NCBI GenBank assembly: GCA_029243385.1 | Contig: JAQWSC010000004.1 | Span: 1 to 64,000, forward strand | Source: Flavobacteriaceae bacterium | GTDB taxonomy: Bacteria > Bacteroidota > Bacteroidia > Flavobacteriales > Flavobacteriaceae | Direction of reading: 5' to 3' | Length of the DNA: 64,000 bases | In this document: one piece after another, positions 55,594-64,000 of the stretch | Numbering within the stretch: the stretch's first letter is position 1 | Layout: the number at the start of each line of letters is the position of its first letter | Program-made: the position numbers and the translations under genes | The notes under the pieces: model-generated | Databases searched by the model: none | Told to the model about the DNA's origin: nothing | What the model saw: the letters and a program-made list of their open reading frames with translations, nothing else

Positions 55594-56182
55594 TGTAATA
55601 TATTGTTATGATAGCCGTATCTCTTAAAAAATCTACAGAACCAATTTCAACTTTTATAATTTGAAGTCCTGTTCTTTTTTCCAGGTCCTCAATTAGTATC
55701 TTTCTATTTTCGGGTTTTATATTTTCAATTATTTCGTAAGTTATTTTTTTAGAAACTTGATGGTTTAGCGACCAAAACCATTCGGCAACATACAACACAG
55801 AAATGATGATTGCATTGGCGGCAAAAAGCTCTACAATGCTCATTTTTTTATTAGCCAATGCATTAATTACAGACACCCCGATTACAACAAACAAATAGGT
55901 CATCTCTTTGATTTGAATGGGATTGGTTCGATATCTAATGATTCCAAAAATGGCAAATAAACCCAGAGCCATTCCCAAATCTAGTTCAAACTTTTTTAGT
56001 GTAAAGCATATAAAAAACACGATTACGCTGATCATGTAATAAGTAAAAAAGTATTCTTTGCTTTTGGAGTTCTTATAGTAAAGGAAAAGTATAATAATTG
56101 TTAGAAATAAGATGTTGACTCCAAAACGAAAAATCATTTTGTAAAAATCTTCATCAAATAAGGGGATTCCATAAATGTCCAT
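55580..56182 (-). CDS. DUF4956 integral membrane protein
   Basis: A 200-aa protein with about four hydrophobic segments (about 15-40, 45-60, 68-85 and 94-135) and a soluble C-terminal half (about 140-200) that resembles a ferredoxin-like domain (ENRKILIEDLEKRTGLQIIK). The FGIIRYRTNPI segment after the third helix is typical of DUF4956. Its start shares one base with the VTC-domain stop. DUF4956 and VTC genes frequently occur together in bacteria; the function is unknown. Confidence 0.85.
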   Translation of the reverse strand: MDIYGIPLFDEDFYKMIFRFGVNILFLTIIILFLYYKNSKSKEYFFTYYMISVIVFFICFTLKKFELDLGMALGLFAIFGIIRYRTNPIQIKEMTYLFVVIGVSVINALANKKMSIVELFAANAIIISVLYVAEWFWSLNHQVSKKITYEIIENIKPENRKILIEDLEKRTGLQIIKVEIGSVDFLRDTAIITIYYNDKV

Positions 56183-56931
56183 TAAGCCGATATTTTTTTA
56201 AGGGTTATAAGTTTTTTTTTGAATCGATTGTATTTAATACCCTGAAAATGATGCAATACTCCAATACAATATTTACTGATACTAAAAGGGTATTCTCTGC
56301 TGTTTCGCAAGGCTTGAATAATGGGAGAATTTCTGTTGACGCCCTCTTGTTTTACCTCTATTATGACGGCTTTCTCAAAAGTTTTCACAGATTCTTTCAA
56401 TGCGAACGAAAGGTTTAAATCAATCGTAGCTCGCTCATTAAGGTTGTTGCTTACCAACGTAATACGTTTGAAATCATTGTACAATGAGGGTTCTAATTGT
56501 AAGGATTGAGAGGTAATACTTTCTATGAATCTATTTGATTTTGAAGATAGTACCGTTTCAAAATCAGAAATTGAAGTTCGCGATTTTGTAGTGATTCCTT
56601 TTCCATCCTTTTGTTTAATTTCCAAGAACGCTATATTGGAATCTACATACTTTCGGATGCGCACTTTTAGCCTGTTAATTTTACCGTTATGATGGTCGTG
56701 GTAAAAACGTTTCTCAGGCGTATCAAAATACTGCGAAGAGTAAGTTGTTATTCGTTTGTTGTTAACTTCCAATACACAGTATTGATTGGAAATACGATCC
56801 AATAAACCATCGAGCTTGCTCAAAGGAATGACAAATTTCGTGTCGGTTCGCTTCATGAGAGCCACAGCATCCATTTCACTCAAACTAATGGAGGGCATTT
56901 TATTTATTTTGGATTTAATGGCACCTGTCAT
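56182..56931 (-). CDS. VTC-domain (polyphosphate-polymerase-like) protein
   Basis: A 249-aa cytoplasmic protein with the triphosphate-tunnel fold of the yeast VTC catalytic domain, which makes polyphosphate from ATP. The tunnel's basic and acidic residues are present: Lys32 in TDTKFVIP, Arg91 and Arg93 in VRIRKY, Glu104-x-Lys106 in LEIKQK, Lys116/Arg118, Glu192-x-Lys194 in IEVKQEG and Lys220 in ISKYCIG. The active site therefore looks intact. It lies between an intact CotH lipoprotein and DUF4956, tightly linked. Whether it makes polyphosphate or binds another triphosphate is open. Confidence 0.85.
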   Translation of the reverse strand: MTGAIKSKINKMPSISLSEMDAVALMKRTDTKFVIPLSKLDGLLDRISNQYCVLEVNNKRITTYSSQYFDTPEKRFYHDHHNGKINRLKVRIRKYVDSNIAFLEIKQKDGKGITTKSRTSISDFETVLSSKSNRFIESITSQSLQLEPSLYNDFKRITLVSNNLNERATIDLNLSFALKESVKTFEKAVIIEVKQEGVNRNSPIIQALRNSREYPFSISKYCIGVLHHFQGIKYNRFKKKLITLKKISA

Positions 56932-56943
56932 GAGCTCCTTAAA

Positions 56944-58554
56944 TTACAAGTCAGAATCTAACCAATTCACTCTTTCAGTCATCCACTGTTTCAGATGATC
57001 CACTTCTTCTTGGTAAGTGTCAAACCATATTGGATTTGGCCAAAACCATTGCCCAAGCGTACCCCACAACTCATAGTTTTTTTGTTGAGACAAATCAAGA
57101 TGTTCACCGTATTCATCAATCTTTGATAAAATCTCAGGCATACGGTTTTTAAAATATTGAAATCTATTTTTTACCTGACTCACAAAATATGGATCCTGAA
57201 AAAGTCGGGTCCACCATGGGTTTCTCTTGATGTGATACCCTTCAGTTTCGTAGGAATCATAAAAATTCCACTCAGGATAAGCACAATTTCCAAATGACAA
57301 ATCAAAATCCCAAAGGGGACCCATTTTAATTTTTTTGCCTGGAACATAATTGAGGAAGATACTCGAATACCATTTGGCATCTACACTTTTAGCAATTTCT
57401 TGAATTACATACCAATCCACAAAGCTAGCTACATCTATGTACGATCTGTATCCAACTTCCGGGTCTTTAAAATCGGAACTAAATAAAGCAGCTTCAAATG
57501 CATCTATGTGGTTTTTGATTTCCTGATATTCTGTCCCACCACTTTGAATCAAAGGATATTTTATGGTAAAGACAAGATCATTAGCCGCCCCGCCTATCAT
57601 GTCCTTCATCCTAGAGGATTCATACCTTACATCAGAGTCCTTGAGTCTACCTCCCTGAGTGATCTCAAGCAAATAGCCTGTTGGACCAATATCCAGTCGA
57701 TTGTTTGTGACCTCAGCTTTTTGTGCCAACAAATAAGTTCCCATAGGTGAACCGTTGAAATACAAATCAACATACTTTCCTTTGGGTGTATATTCTAAAT
57801 GGCTCAAACTACTTATGTATAATGCTATTTTATTTCGAATCAGTGATTTGTCAGAATTTTCAGCCAACAACACCCATCTTCGATCGCTAGGCATTCCCAA
57901 AACTTCTTGCTGTTCTAAAAACTCTATTTGATAAGGCTTTTTTCCCAAATTACTTCCATAATACCAAGTGGAATTTCCTCGACCTCTAATTTTAATATTT
58001 GTGGACTTTATATCATCAAAATCCAATCCTCCATAAAGTGATAGATTGGCATCGTAATAAAATTTATTTTTTACATCAGAATATTCAATCTCTTGCCCAC
58101 CTTCCACATTTATGTAAAGAGCTGGAAGGCCCGTGTCAAATGCCAAACGAACAAGATAAACAGAAGAAGCTGTTTCATCGGCGCTTTCTGTTTTAATAAC
58201 AACCTCTTTGCTAAAGTCTTTGACTGTTACACCGCTTTCTACAATTTCATTATCCATATAAACAACACCCTCCGCATCCTCAATATCAAAAGAGAGAATC
58301 AAGTTATTAATATCGGCCTCTGAGGGAGCCAAACCGCTAAAAGTGTTTTTACCGTCAAACTCCAAAACGACATCTTCTTCCAATGAGCTGTTAAGTTCAG
58401 CCTCAAAAATTATTTGCTGAATTGCCAACGGCTTCAAATCAATTACCTCAACTGGATTAGGAACATCGGTCTCCACTATACTTTCCAATACAACTGCCTC
58501 ATCCTCACAAGAGATAAAAAATAAAACACCAAATAATACGAGTAGTTTTTTCAT
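56944..58554 (-). CDS. CotH-family lipoprotein with intact WDFD motif
   Basis: A 536-aa lipoprotein; I place the start at 58554 (MKKLLVLFGVLFFISCEDE) because it opens a clean lipoprotein signal with Cys16, whereas the longer frame adds 36 residues without one. After N-terminal beta-rich domains (about 20-155) comes the CotH kinase domain with IKIRGRGNSTWYYG, PYQIEFLEQQEVLGMPSDRR, VDWYVIQEIAKSVDAKWYSS and the metal-binding GPLWDFDLSFGN. CotH enzymes phosphorylate surface proteins. It is the first gene of the island and precedes VTC by 12 bp. Confidence 0.88.
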   Translation of the reverse strand: MKKLLVLFGVLFFISCEDEAVVLESIVETDVPNPVEVIDLKPLAIQQIIFEAELNSSLEEDVVLEFDGKNTFSGLAPSEADINNLILSFDIEDAEGVVYMDNEIVESGVTVKDFSKEVVIKTESADETASSVYLVRLAFDTGLPALYINVEGGQEIEYSDVKNKFYYDANLSLYGGLDFDDIKSTNIKIRGRGNSTWYYGSNLGKKPYQIEFLEQQEVLGMPSDRRWVLLAENSDKSLIRNKIALYISSLSHLEYTPKGKYVDLYFNGSPMGTYLLAQKAEVTNNRLDIGPTGYLLEITQGGRLKDSDVRYESSRMKDMIGGAANDLVFTIKYPLIQSGGTEYQEIKNHIDAFEAALFSSDFKDPEVGYRSYIDVASFVDWYVIQEIAKSVDAKWYSSIFLNYVPGKKIKMGPLWDFDLSFGNCAYPEWNFYDSYETEGYHIKRNPWWTRLFQDPYFVSQVKNRFQYFKNRMPEILSKIDEYGEHLDLSQQKNYELWGTLGQWFWPNPIWFDTYQEEVDHLKQWMTERVNWLDSDL

Positions 58555-58890
58555 TAATTTTTTTATTTTATCAAACATATTAAAATTTAAACAAATTAAC
58601 GTGTGTTGATGACAATAATTAAAAATTAGGGTTAAATTGATAGTGATAATCCTAGATTTCAAGGTTTAAAACAAACAATTATTGAAAAACACTTAAAACA
58701 AACACAGATTTCTTAAATTTACACTTTGAATTCCAAACACCAAATTTGCTACAATCATATTTTTCATTTGGACTCGGAATTTTTAGGTAAAATACACATT
58801 TTCAAAAACCAAATTCTACTAGTCGGTAAGCAAGGTTTCTTAATAAGCTTTCGACATAAGGAATGGTTCAAAGTGTATAAATAAAATCTT
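58555..58890. other. Intergenic region between CotH and the acyl-CoA carboxylase
   Basis: 336 bp of AT-rich DNA between divergent transcripts; it must hold both promoters. The minus strand has TATGTTTG (58572-58579), a TAnnTTTG match, but only 18 bp from the CotH start. I see no convincing element toward the carboxylase and no plausible small gene. Confidence 0.4.
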
Positions 58891-60492
58891 ATGAAAGCAT
58901 TGAATTCTAATATCGATACCCAAAGTAACTCTTTTACTGACAACGCCCAACAAATGAAATCGCTTGTTGAACAGCTCAACGGTTATCTCCAGATCAGCAG
59001 AGAACAAGGAAGTGAAAAACAGGTTGAGCGTGCTCGAAAAAGAAATAAACTTTTAGCTAGAGAACGAATTGAGTTGGTTTTGGACAAAGACAGTCCTTTC
59101 TTAGAACTTCTTCCACTCATAGGCCTCGAAAACAAGGAAGGCTTTGGGGCTGGTGGAACCAATGTGTCTGGAATTGGGTTGGTTGCTGGAAAGATGTGTA
59201 TGATCAACTCCAATGTAGGATCTCGTAAAGGAGGTGCAATTGACTTCGCCACCAGTGAAAAAGGAATTAGAATTGCAGAAATAACACTCCAAAACAAGCT
59301 ACCCACCATCAATTTAGTAGAAAGTGCCGGGGTAAATCTTCCCGATCAAGATCGCGTTTTTAACAATGCTGGAGCGTCATTTAGAGAGATTTCTCGAAGA
59401 TCCAAAGCGGGTCTCCCAACTCTATCTGTTGTGTTTGGGAATGCAACTGCCGGAGGAGCGTATGTACCGGGTATGTCTGACTTTTCAATTTTTCAAAAAC
59501 AAGCTGCTAAAGTGTTTTTGGCGGGACCGCCCTTAGTAAAAATGGCAACCAACGAAGTTGCAAGCGCAGAAGAATTAGGAGGAGCAGAAATGCACAGTCG
59601 CGTTTCTGGTGTTTCTGATTATTTAGCAGAAGACGAACGCGATGGCATTCGAATTGTACGAGAAATCATGGAGGTAATCAACACCTCGCAACCGCATCTA
59701 ATTCCAGACAGTCCTATTCAGCCACCCAAATATTCTCAAGAAGAAATTTTAGGCATTGTTCCTGCAAATCCAAAAACACCTTTTGATGTTAGAGAATTGA
59801 TTGCTCGCATTACAGACGGTTCTGAGTTTTCCGAATTCAAACCCGAATACGGAGCAACGCTAGTAACTGGATGGGCAAAAATTCATGGGTATCCAGTAGG
59901 TATCGTTGCCAACAATGGAGTCATATTTTCTGAATCCGCTAACAAAGGGGCTCAATTTATTCAGCTATCCAACAAAAACAACATTCCATTGCTATTTATT
60001 CATAACACAACCGGGTTTATGGTAGGTAAAAATTATGAAGAGGGTGGTATTATTAAAAACGGAGCCAAACTCATTCATGCGGTTTCGGGGAGTGAAGTTC
60101 CTCATCTCAGTCTCATGGTTGGGTCTTCCTACGGCGCAGGAAATTACGGAATGAGTGGAAGGTCTTTTGAACCTCGATTTTTATTTACCTATCCCAATGC
60201 AAAAGTAAGCGTTATGGGCGCGGAACAATTAGCAGGAGTTATGGAAATCGTCAAAAAACAATCCGCAAAGTCAATGGGAAAAACAATTGATGACAAAAAG
60301 TTAAATGCCGAAAAACAAGCAATGATTGCTGATGCCACCCAAAAATCAACTTCCTGGTACTCTTCTTCTGAAGGCTGGGACGACGGAGTAATAGACCCTA
60401 GGGAAACAAGAAATTATCTTGGCTTTTCCCTCGCAATTGTATACAACCAGCCAATCAAAGGTGCTAACACCTACGGGATTTTTAGAATGTAA
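58891..60492 (+). CDS. Acyl-CoA carboxylase, carboxyltransferase (beta) subunit
   Basis: A 533-aa cytoplasmic carboxyltransferase of the methylcrotonyl/propionyl/geranyl-CoA carboxylase type, which transfers CO2 from carboxybiotin to an acyl-CoA. Both crotonase-like halves are complete: NLVESAGVNLPDQ, FGNATAGGAYVPGMSD and GGAEMHSRVSGVSDYLAEDE in the N-half, and FIHNTTGFMVGKNYEEGG, MVGSSYGAGNYGMSGR in the C-half. The pattern is nearest the methylcrotonyl-CoA carboxylase (leucine degradation) or geranyl-CoA subtype; I cannot choose firmly. The alpha subunit follows after 6 bp. Confidence 0.92.
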   Translation: MKALNSNIDTQSNSFTDNAQQMKSLVEQLNGYLQISREQGSEKQVERARKRNKLLARERIELVLDKDSPFLELLPLIGLENKEGFGAGGTNVSGIGLVAGKMCMINSNVGSRKGGAIDFATSEKGIRIAEITLQNKLPTINLVESAGVNLPDQDRVFNNAGASFREISRRSKAGLPTLSVVFGNATAGGAYVPGMSDFSIFQKQAAKVFLAGPPLVKMATNEVASAEELGGAEMHSRVSGVSDYLAEDERDGIRIVREIMEVINTSQPHLIPDSPIQPPKYSQEEILGIVPANPKTPFDVRELIARITDGSEFSEFKPEYGATLVTGWAKIHGYPVGIVANNGVIFSESANKGAQFIQLSNKNNIPLLFIHNTTGFMVGKNYEEGGIIKNGAKLIHAVSGSEVPHLSLMVGSSYGAGNYGMSGRSFEPRFLFTYPNAKVSVMGAEQLAGVMEIVKKQSAKSMGKTIDDKKLNAEKQAMIADATQKSTSWYSSSEGWDDGVIDPRETRNYLGFSLAIVYNQPIKGANTYGIFRM

Positions 60493-60498
60493 TAAATT

Positions 60499-62487
60499 AT
60501 GAAAACAACACTTTTTAAATCCATACTAATTGCCAATAGAGGTGAAATTGCTTCGCGAATCATTAGAACTTGTAAAAAAATGGGAGTCCGAAGTATTGCC
60601 ATTTATTCTGAAGTCGATCGTGAGGCATTGTTTGTAAAACAAGCAGATACAGCCATTTGTTTGGGAGGAAATAGCCCATCCGAATCGTATTTGAATCAAG
60701 ATAAAATCATTGAGATAGCAAAAAATCAAAAGGCCAACGCCATTCATCCTGGCTATGGTTTTTTATCAGAAAACGCCTCATTTGCTGAAAAATGTCGAAA
60801 AGAAAACATCGTATTCATTGGACCCCACCAAGAAGCAATACAGGCCATGGCTTTTAAATCCAATGCAAAAGCATTAATTCAAAAAAGTGGAGTTCCTGTG
60901 ATACCGGGATATGCTGGTTCTGATCAGACCTTAAAAACTCTTACCAAAGAAGCACTGCGAGTTGGATTTCCACTAATTATAAAAGCAGTTGCTGGTGGCG
61001 GAGGAAAGGGAATGCGAATCGTTCATAACAAACAAGAATTGAGCGCTGCAATAGAAGCCGCTAAAAGCGAATCCTTACACGCTTTTTCAAACGATGAGCT
61101 ACTCATCGAAAAATACATTCCTTCTGGAAAGCATATTGAATTTCAAATTTTTGGGGATCAACACGGGAATGCTATTCACATCTTAGAACGTGAATGCTCC
61201 CTCCAGAGACGCTATCAAAAAGTAATCGAAGAAAGTCCCTCACCGGCACTTACAAAAAGCCTTAGAGAAAAAATGGGGGCTGCCGCTGTTAATGCTGCAA
61301 AAGCCATTCAGTATGACAATGCAGGAACAGTTGAATTTATTTTAGATACATCAACGCAAGAATTTTTCTTTTTGGAAGTCAATACCAGACTGCAAGTAGA
61401 GCATCCGGTTACCGAAGAAATAACAGGATTGGATTTGGTACAACTTCAAATTGAAGTTGCTCAAGGAATGCCACTTTCTGTCAATCAAAACGACATTGTT
61501 TCTGATGGATATGCGTTGGAATGCAGACTTTACGCAGAAGATCCCGCTGCCAATTATCAGCCTGTAACAGGAACCATACATCAATTTAGTGTTCCAAAAG
61601 TTGAAGGATTGCGCCTAGAAACAGCTATTGAAAGTGGTTCTCAAATCTCTGTTTTTTACGACCCAATGATTGCCAAAATCATTGTCAAAGACAAAACCCG
61701 ACAAAGTGCCATTCAAAAAATGATATATGCACTTTCTCAAATGGTTTGTTTGGGTATCAAAACCAATCAAGGGTTCTTAAAAAACTTATTGGAGCACACT
61801 GATTTTTTGGAAGGAGGCTACGATACACACTTTTTGGATACACACCACAAAGATCTTATTATCAATAAAAACCCCAAGTGTTCCAACGCACTTGCAAGTA
61901 TTGCATGTACCCTATTTGACTGGAACGAACGTGAAAGCAAACGAACGCTTTTAAAACATATTCCATCGGGGTGGAGAAACAGCTTTTATGAGCCTCTGAA
62001 AGAAGCATATAAAACAGCTCAAGATCAACAAATCACTTGCCAATATCGTTTTCAAAACGGAGCTTTTTCTTTTTGGATAGAAGACCAATCGTTTGAGGTA
62101 AAAATGGTGTCAATTACTGGTTCCAAAATCCATTTAGAAATTAATGGAATGCTTAGCTCGTTTGAAATCGTTAAAAACAAAACCGCCTATTTTATTCATA
62201 ACGAATCTACAGGAGCTATTGAATTGCACCAACAAAGTCGTTTTCCTGAAATTAAAAAAGAAAAAAAACCGGGAAGTTATGAGGCTTCCATGCCCTCTCA
62301 AATCATCAAAATTTTGGTGCAAAAAGGAGATGAAATCAATGAGAATGATCCGTTGCTTGTTGTTTCATCTATGAAAATGGAAAGCACTATTGTCGCCAAC
62401 CAACAAGGTGTTGTTAAAAACATTACTGTGAGCGAAGGACAAAACGTAGAAGCTGGATTCTTATTGCTTCAAATTAAAGAAAAGTAG
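60499..62487 (+). CDS. Acyl-CoA carboxylase, biotin carboxylase plus BCCP (alpha) subunit
   Basis: A 662-aa subunit that carboxylates its own biotin with ATP and bicarbonate. The biotin carboxylase domain (about 5-450) has the ATP-grasp Gly-rich loop KAVAGGGGKGMRIV, HPGYGFLSENASF and EVNTRLQVEHPVTEE. A middle domain (about 460-585) and a C-terminal biotinyl domain (about 590-662) with the biotin lysine in SSMKMES complete it. Length and order match methylcrotonyl/propionyl-CoA carboxylase alpha chains. It is paired with the beta subunit immediately upstream. Confidence 0.95.
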   Translation: MKTTLFKSILIANRGEIASRIIRTCKKMGVRSIAIYSEVDREALFVKQADTAICLGGNSPSESYLNQDKIIEIAKNQKANAIHPGYGFLSENASFAEKCRKENIVFIGPHQEAIQAMAFKSNAKALIQKSGVPVIPGYAGSDQTLKTLTKEALRVGFPLIIKAVAGGGGKGMRIVHNKQELSAAIEAAKSESLHAFSNDELLIEKYIPSGKHIEFQIFGDQHGNAIHILERECSLQRRYQKVIEESPSPALTKSLREKMGAAAVNAAKAIQYDNAGTVEFILDTSTQEFFFLEVNTRLQVEHPVTEEITGLDLVQLQIEVAQGMPLSVNQNDIVSDGYALECRLYAEDPAANYQPVTGTIHQFSVPKVEGLRLETAIESGSQISVFYDPMIAKIIVKDKTRQSAIQKMIYALSQMVCLGIKTNQGFLKNLLEHTDFLEGGYDTHFLDTHHKDLIINKNPKCSNALASIACTLFDWNERESKRTLLKHIPSGWRNSFYEPLKEAYKTAQDQQITCQYRFQNGAFSFWIEDQSFEVKMVSITGSKIHLEINGMLSSFEIVKNKTAYFIHNESTGAIELHQQSRFPEIKKEKKPGSYEASMPSQIIKILVQKGDEINENDPLLVVSSMKMESTIVANQQGVVKNITVSEGQNVEAGFLLLQIKEK

Positions 62488-62491
62488 GAAT

Positions 62492-62539
62492 TTCAATTCT
62501 ACAATGCATTTATTTGTCTAAAAATTGAAGATTTTTTTT
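62492..62539 (+). terminator. Possible terminator after the carboxylase operon
   Basis: The arms TTCAATT (62492-62498) and AATTGAA (62523-62529) can pair across a 24-nt loop and are followed by T8. The stem is short and the loop long, so the signal is weak, but it is in the right place between convergent genes. Confidence 0.4.
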
Positions 62540-63029
62540 ATGGTTTATCCAAATAAGCAAGCCCAATAAATTCAGCAATACAAGCAGGTTTTTTTTCGTC
62601 CTCAAGTTCAAAAACAATTTCCAATTTGTATTTCGCTCCTGCTGGAATGGGTGTGAATTCCATCAATGAAACTTTGGCTCTTACAGGAGAGGCAACTTTG
62701 GTAGCTCTCATAAAGCGTACTTTGTCCAATCCATAGTTGATCCCCATATTTACGTCCAGGAAGGCAAAAGTTTCGTTGCAAAACTTAGGAATAAGAGATA
62801 AAATAAAAAAACCGTGAACGACGGTTGTTTTGTAAGGCGAGTGAGTAGCTGCCATCTCAGGATCTGTATGGATCCATTGGTTGTCACCAGTTACTTTAGC
62901 GAAGGCATTGATTTGCTCTTGAGAAATCGAATGCCAGTTGGAAATTCCTAATTCCTTTCCAACATAATGCTTCATTTCAGAAAGTTGTTTAAATTCCGTT
63001 TTGTAAGGGGCGTTGTTTGTATTGGTCAT
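62538..63029 (-). CDS. MaoC-like (R)-specific enoyl-CoA hydratase
   Basis: A 163-aa hot-dog-fold protein. The hydratase-type motif GDNQWIHTD gives the catalytic pair Asp49 and His54, and TTVVHGFFILSLIP is the second conserved helix. These enzymes hydrate trans-2-enoyl-CoA to (R)-3-hydroxyacyl-CoA. With the SDR reductase 87 bp upstream on the same strand, it suggests a short-chain acyl-CoA reaction pair, as in fatty-acid or hydroxyalkanoate metabolism; no polymerase gene is visible nearby. Confidence 0.87.
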   Translation of the reverse strand: MTNTNNAPYKTEFKQLSEMKHYVGKELGISNWHSISQEQINAFAKVTGDNQWIHTDPEMAATHSPYKTTVVHGFFILSLIPKFCNETFAFLDVNMGINYGLDKVRFMRATKVASPVRAKVSLMEFTPIPAGAKYKLEIVFELEDEKKPACIAEFIGLAYLDKP

Positions 63030-63116
63030 AGGTTAAATATTACATGGATTAAAGAAAAATAGCTTCTTTATTTGTTGGGTTTGTTATAATGATTATTTGT
63101 ATTTGCATGATTTTGT

Positions 63117-63860
63117 TCAAACTGTTAATGATCCGCCGTTGGCGTGCAACGTAATTCCGCTCACAAATCCAGCTTCTTTGGAGGCTAAAAAAAGATATAC
63201 GTGCCCCATGTCTTCTGGAGTTCCAATGCGTCCTACAGGAATTGAGGCAATGTTGGCTTTGATGACTTCTTCTGGCATGGAATCCGTCATTTCTGACTTT
63301 ACAAATCCTGGAGCCACTGCATTTACAGTGATATTGTATTTCCCAACCTCTTGAGACAATGCCCGAGTAAATCCAACAATTGCCGCCTTGGAGGCTGCAT
63401 AATTGGTTTGCCCAAATGCTCCTTGAAAAGCATTGACCGAAGAAGCCGAAATAATTCTTCCATAACCTGCTTCTTTCATATAAGGGAGTACGGATTTGGT
63501 GGTAACATATAACGAGTTGACATTAACATTCATCACCTGATTCCATTCATCAGGCGTCATTTTGAGAAACGAACGGTCTCTAATAATTCCTGCGTTGTTG
63601 ATGAGAATATCTATTTTTTTATGTGTAGAAATGATTTCTGAAACCGCATCGGAAACTGCTTTAGAGTCGGTCACATCCACTCTTTGAAAAAAAACGTTTC
63701 CGCCATCATTGGAAAGCAACTCGGCTGTTTCTTGACCTGAATCCAATACGTCCCAAAGAAAAACAGCGGCACCCTCATCGCAAAAAGCCTTACAAATTCC
63801 TGCTCCGATTCCACGGGCTCCTCCTGTAACTATAGCAATTTGTCCTTCTAATTTTTTCAT
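63117..63860 (-). CDS. Short-chain dehydrogenase, 3-oxoacyl-ACP / acetoacetyl-CoA reductase type
   Basis: A 247-aa classical SDR. It has the cofactor loop TGGARGIGAGI (residues 12-22), NNAG (88-91), Asn114 in NVN, and the catalytic Ser141, Tyr154 and Lys158 (NYAASKAA). The length, the PG motif and the IPVGRIGTPEDMG block match FabG/PhaB-like reductases of 3-oxoacyl thioesters. It precedes the MaoC gene on the same strand. Which thioester (ACP or CoA) it uses cannot be told from the sequence. Confidence 0.9.
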   Translation of the reverse strand: MKKLEGQIAIVTGGARGIGAGICKAFCDEGAAVFLWDVLDSGQETAELLSNDGGNVFFQRVDVTDSKAVSDAVSEIISTHKKIDILINNAGIIRDRSFLKMTPDEWNQVMNVNVNSLYVTTKSVLPYMKEAGYGRIISASSVNAFQGAFGQTNYAASKAAIVGFTRALSQEVGKYNITVNAVAPGFVKSEMTDSMPEEVIKANIASIPVGRIGTPEDMGHVYLFLASKEAGFVSGITLHANGGSLTV

Positions 63861-64000
63861 ATCAGTAATTCCGTTTTAAAATTACAATTTTTTTATTTCA
63901 ACGATATAACAATTCGATTTGATTTGTACCAAACTCCCATAATTTTATCTTTTTTGCATAGATTTACATTTTACGATATTCATCTAGACAACTCTCTTTT

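Noticed and set aside
58764-58979. A small minus-strand gene in front of the carboxylase operon
   Set aside because: The frame overlaps the first 89 bp of the carboxylase gene antisense, has no recognisable features and looks like a chance frame.
62538-63860. A polyhydroxyalkanoate synthesis operon
   Set aside because: The MaoC-type hydratase and FabG/PhaB-like reductase would fit, but no PHA synthase or phasin is visible in the window.

Overview
The window fits a marine flavobacterium (Bacteroidota). It is AT-rich, it encodes a SusC/SusD pair, a hybrid two-component regulator and several secreted enzymes with type IX secretion (T9SS) C-terminal tails, Shine-Dalgarno signals are weak or absent, and lipoprotein signal peptides are frequent. 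The assignment rests on gene content only.

Layout. (1) 0-9.2 kb holds unlinked accessory genes: the start of an unknown gene running off the left edge, a histone-deacetylase-like amidohydrolase, a SOUL haem-binding protein followed by a 55-aa zinc-ribbon protein, a flavodoxin-fold quinone reductase, a stand-alone sulfatase, a surface lipoprotein, and a three-gene unit (His/Cys-rich peptide, TonB receptor, lipoprotein) that looks like metal uptake. The first 5 kb also carry six copies of an undescribed module, a block of about 40 nt usually followed by a hairpin, and the decayed duplicate of the zinc-ribbon gene. (2) 9.2-52.2 kb is one very large polysaccharide utilisation locus (PUL), almost all on the minus strand. 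(3) 52.4-58.6 kb holds an FAD oxidoreductase and a CotH / VTC / DUF4956 / DUF2490 island with two CotH-like lipoproteins. (4) 58.9-63.9 kb holds the two subunits of a biotin-dependent acyl-CoA carboxylase on the plus strand, then a MaoC-type hydratase and an SDR reductase on the minus strand.

The PUL reads as a complete route for a sulfated, acylated xylan. SusC/SusD, a surface glycan-binding lipoprotein and a T9SS-secreted CBM protein bind and import glycan. Secreted GH5, GH10, GH30 and GH3 enzymes, a sulfatase-GH10 fusion, five further S1 sulfatases, a CE6-type acetylesterase, a CE1-like esterase and a parallel beta-helix protein would desulfate, deacylate and cut it. A GPH-family symporter and a sodium/solute symporter import products. 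A cytoplasmic GH43, xylose isomerase and xylulokinase carry xylose to xylulose 5-phosphate. One hybrid two-component system in the middle, on the plus strand, is the likely switch. The locus has no ulvan or alginate lyase that I can recognise, no rhamnosidase, no alpha-glucuronidase of known type and no formylglycine-generating enzyme; the last must be elsewhere in the genome.

The most unusual items are the single-chain sulfatase-xylanase fusion, whose GH10 half lacks the usual minus-subsite motifs; the CotH/VTC/DUF4956 island with one CotH protein that has lost its PWD motif; the repeated block-hairpin modules; and a perfect palindrome in front of susC.
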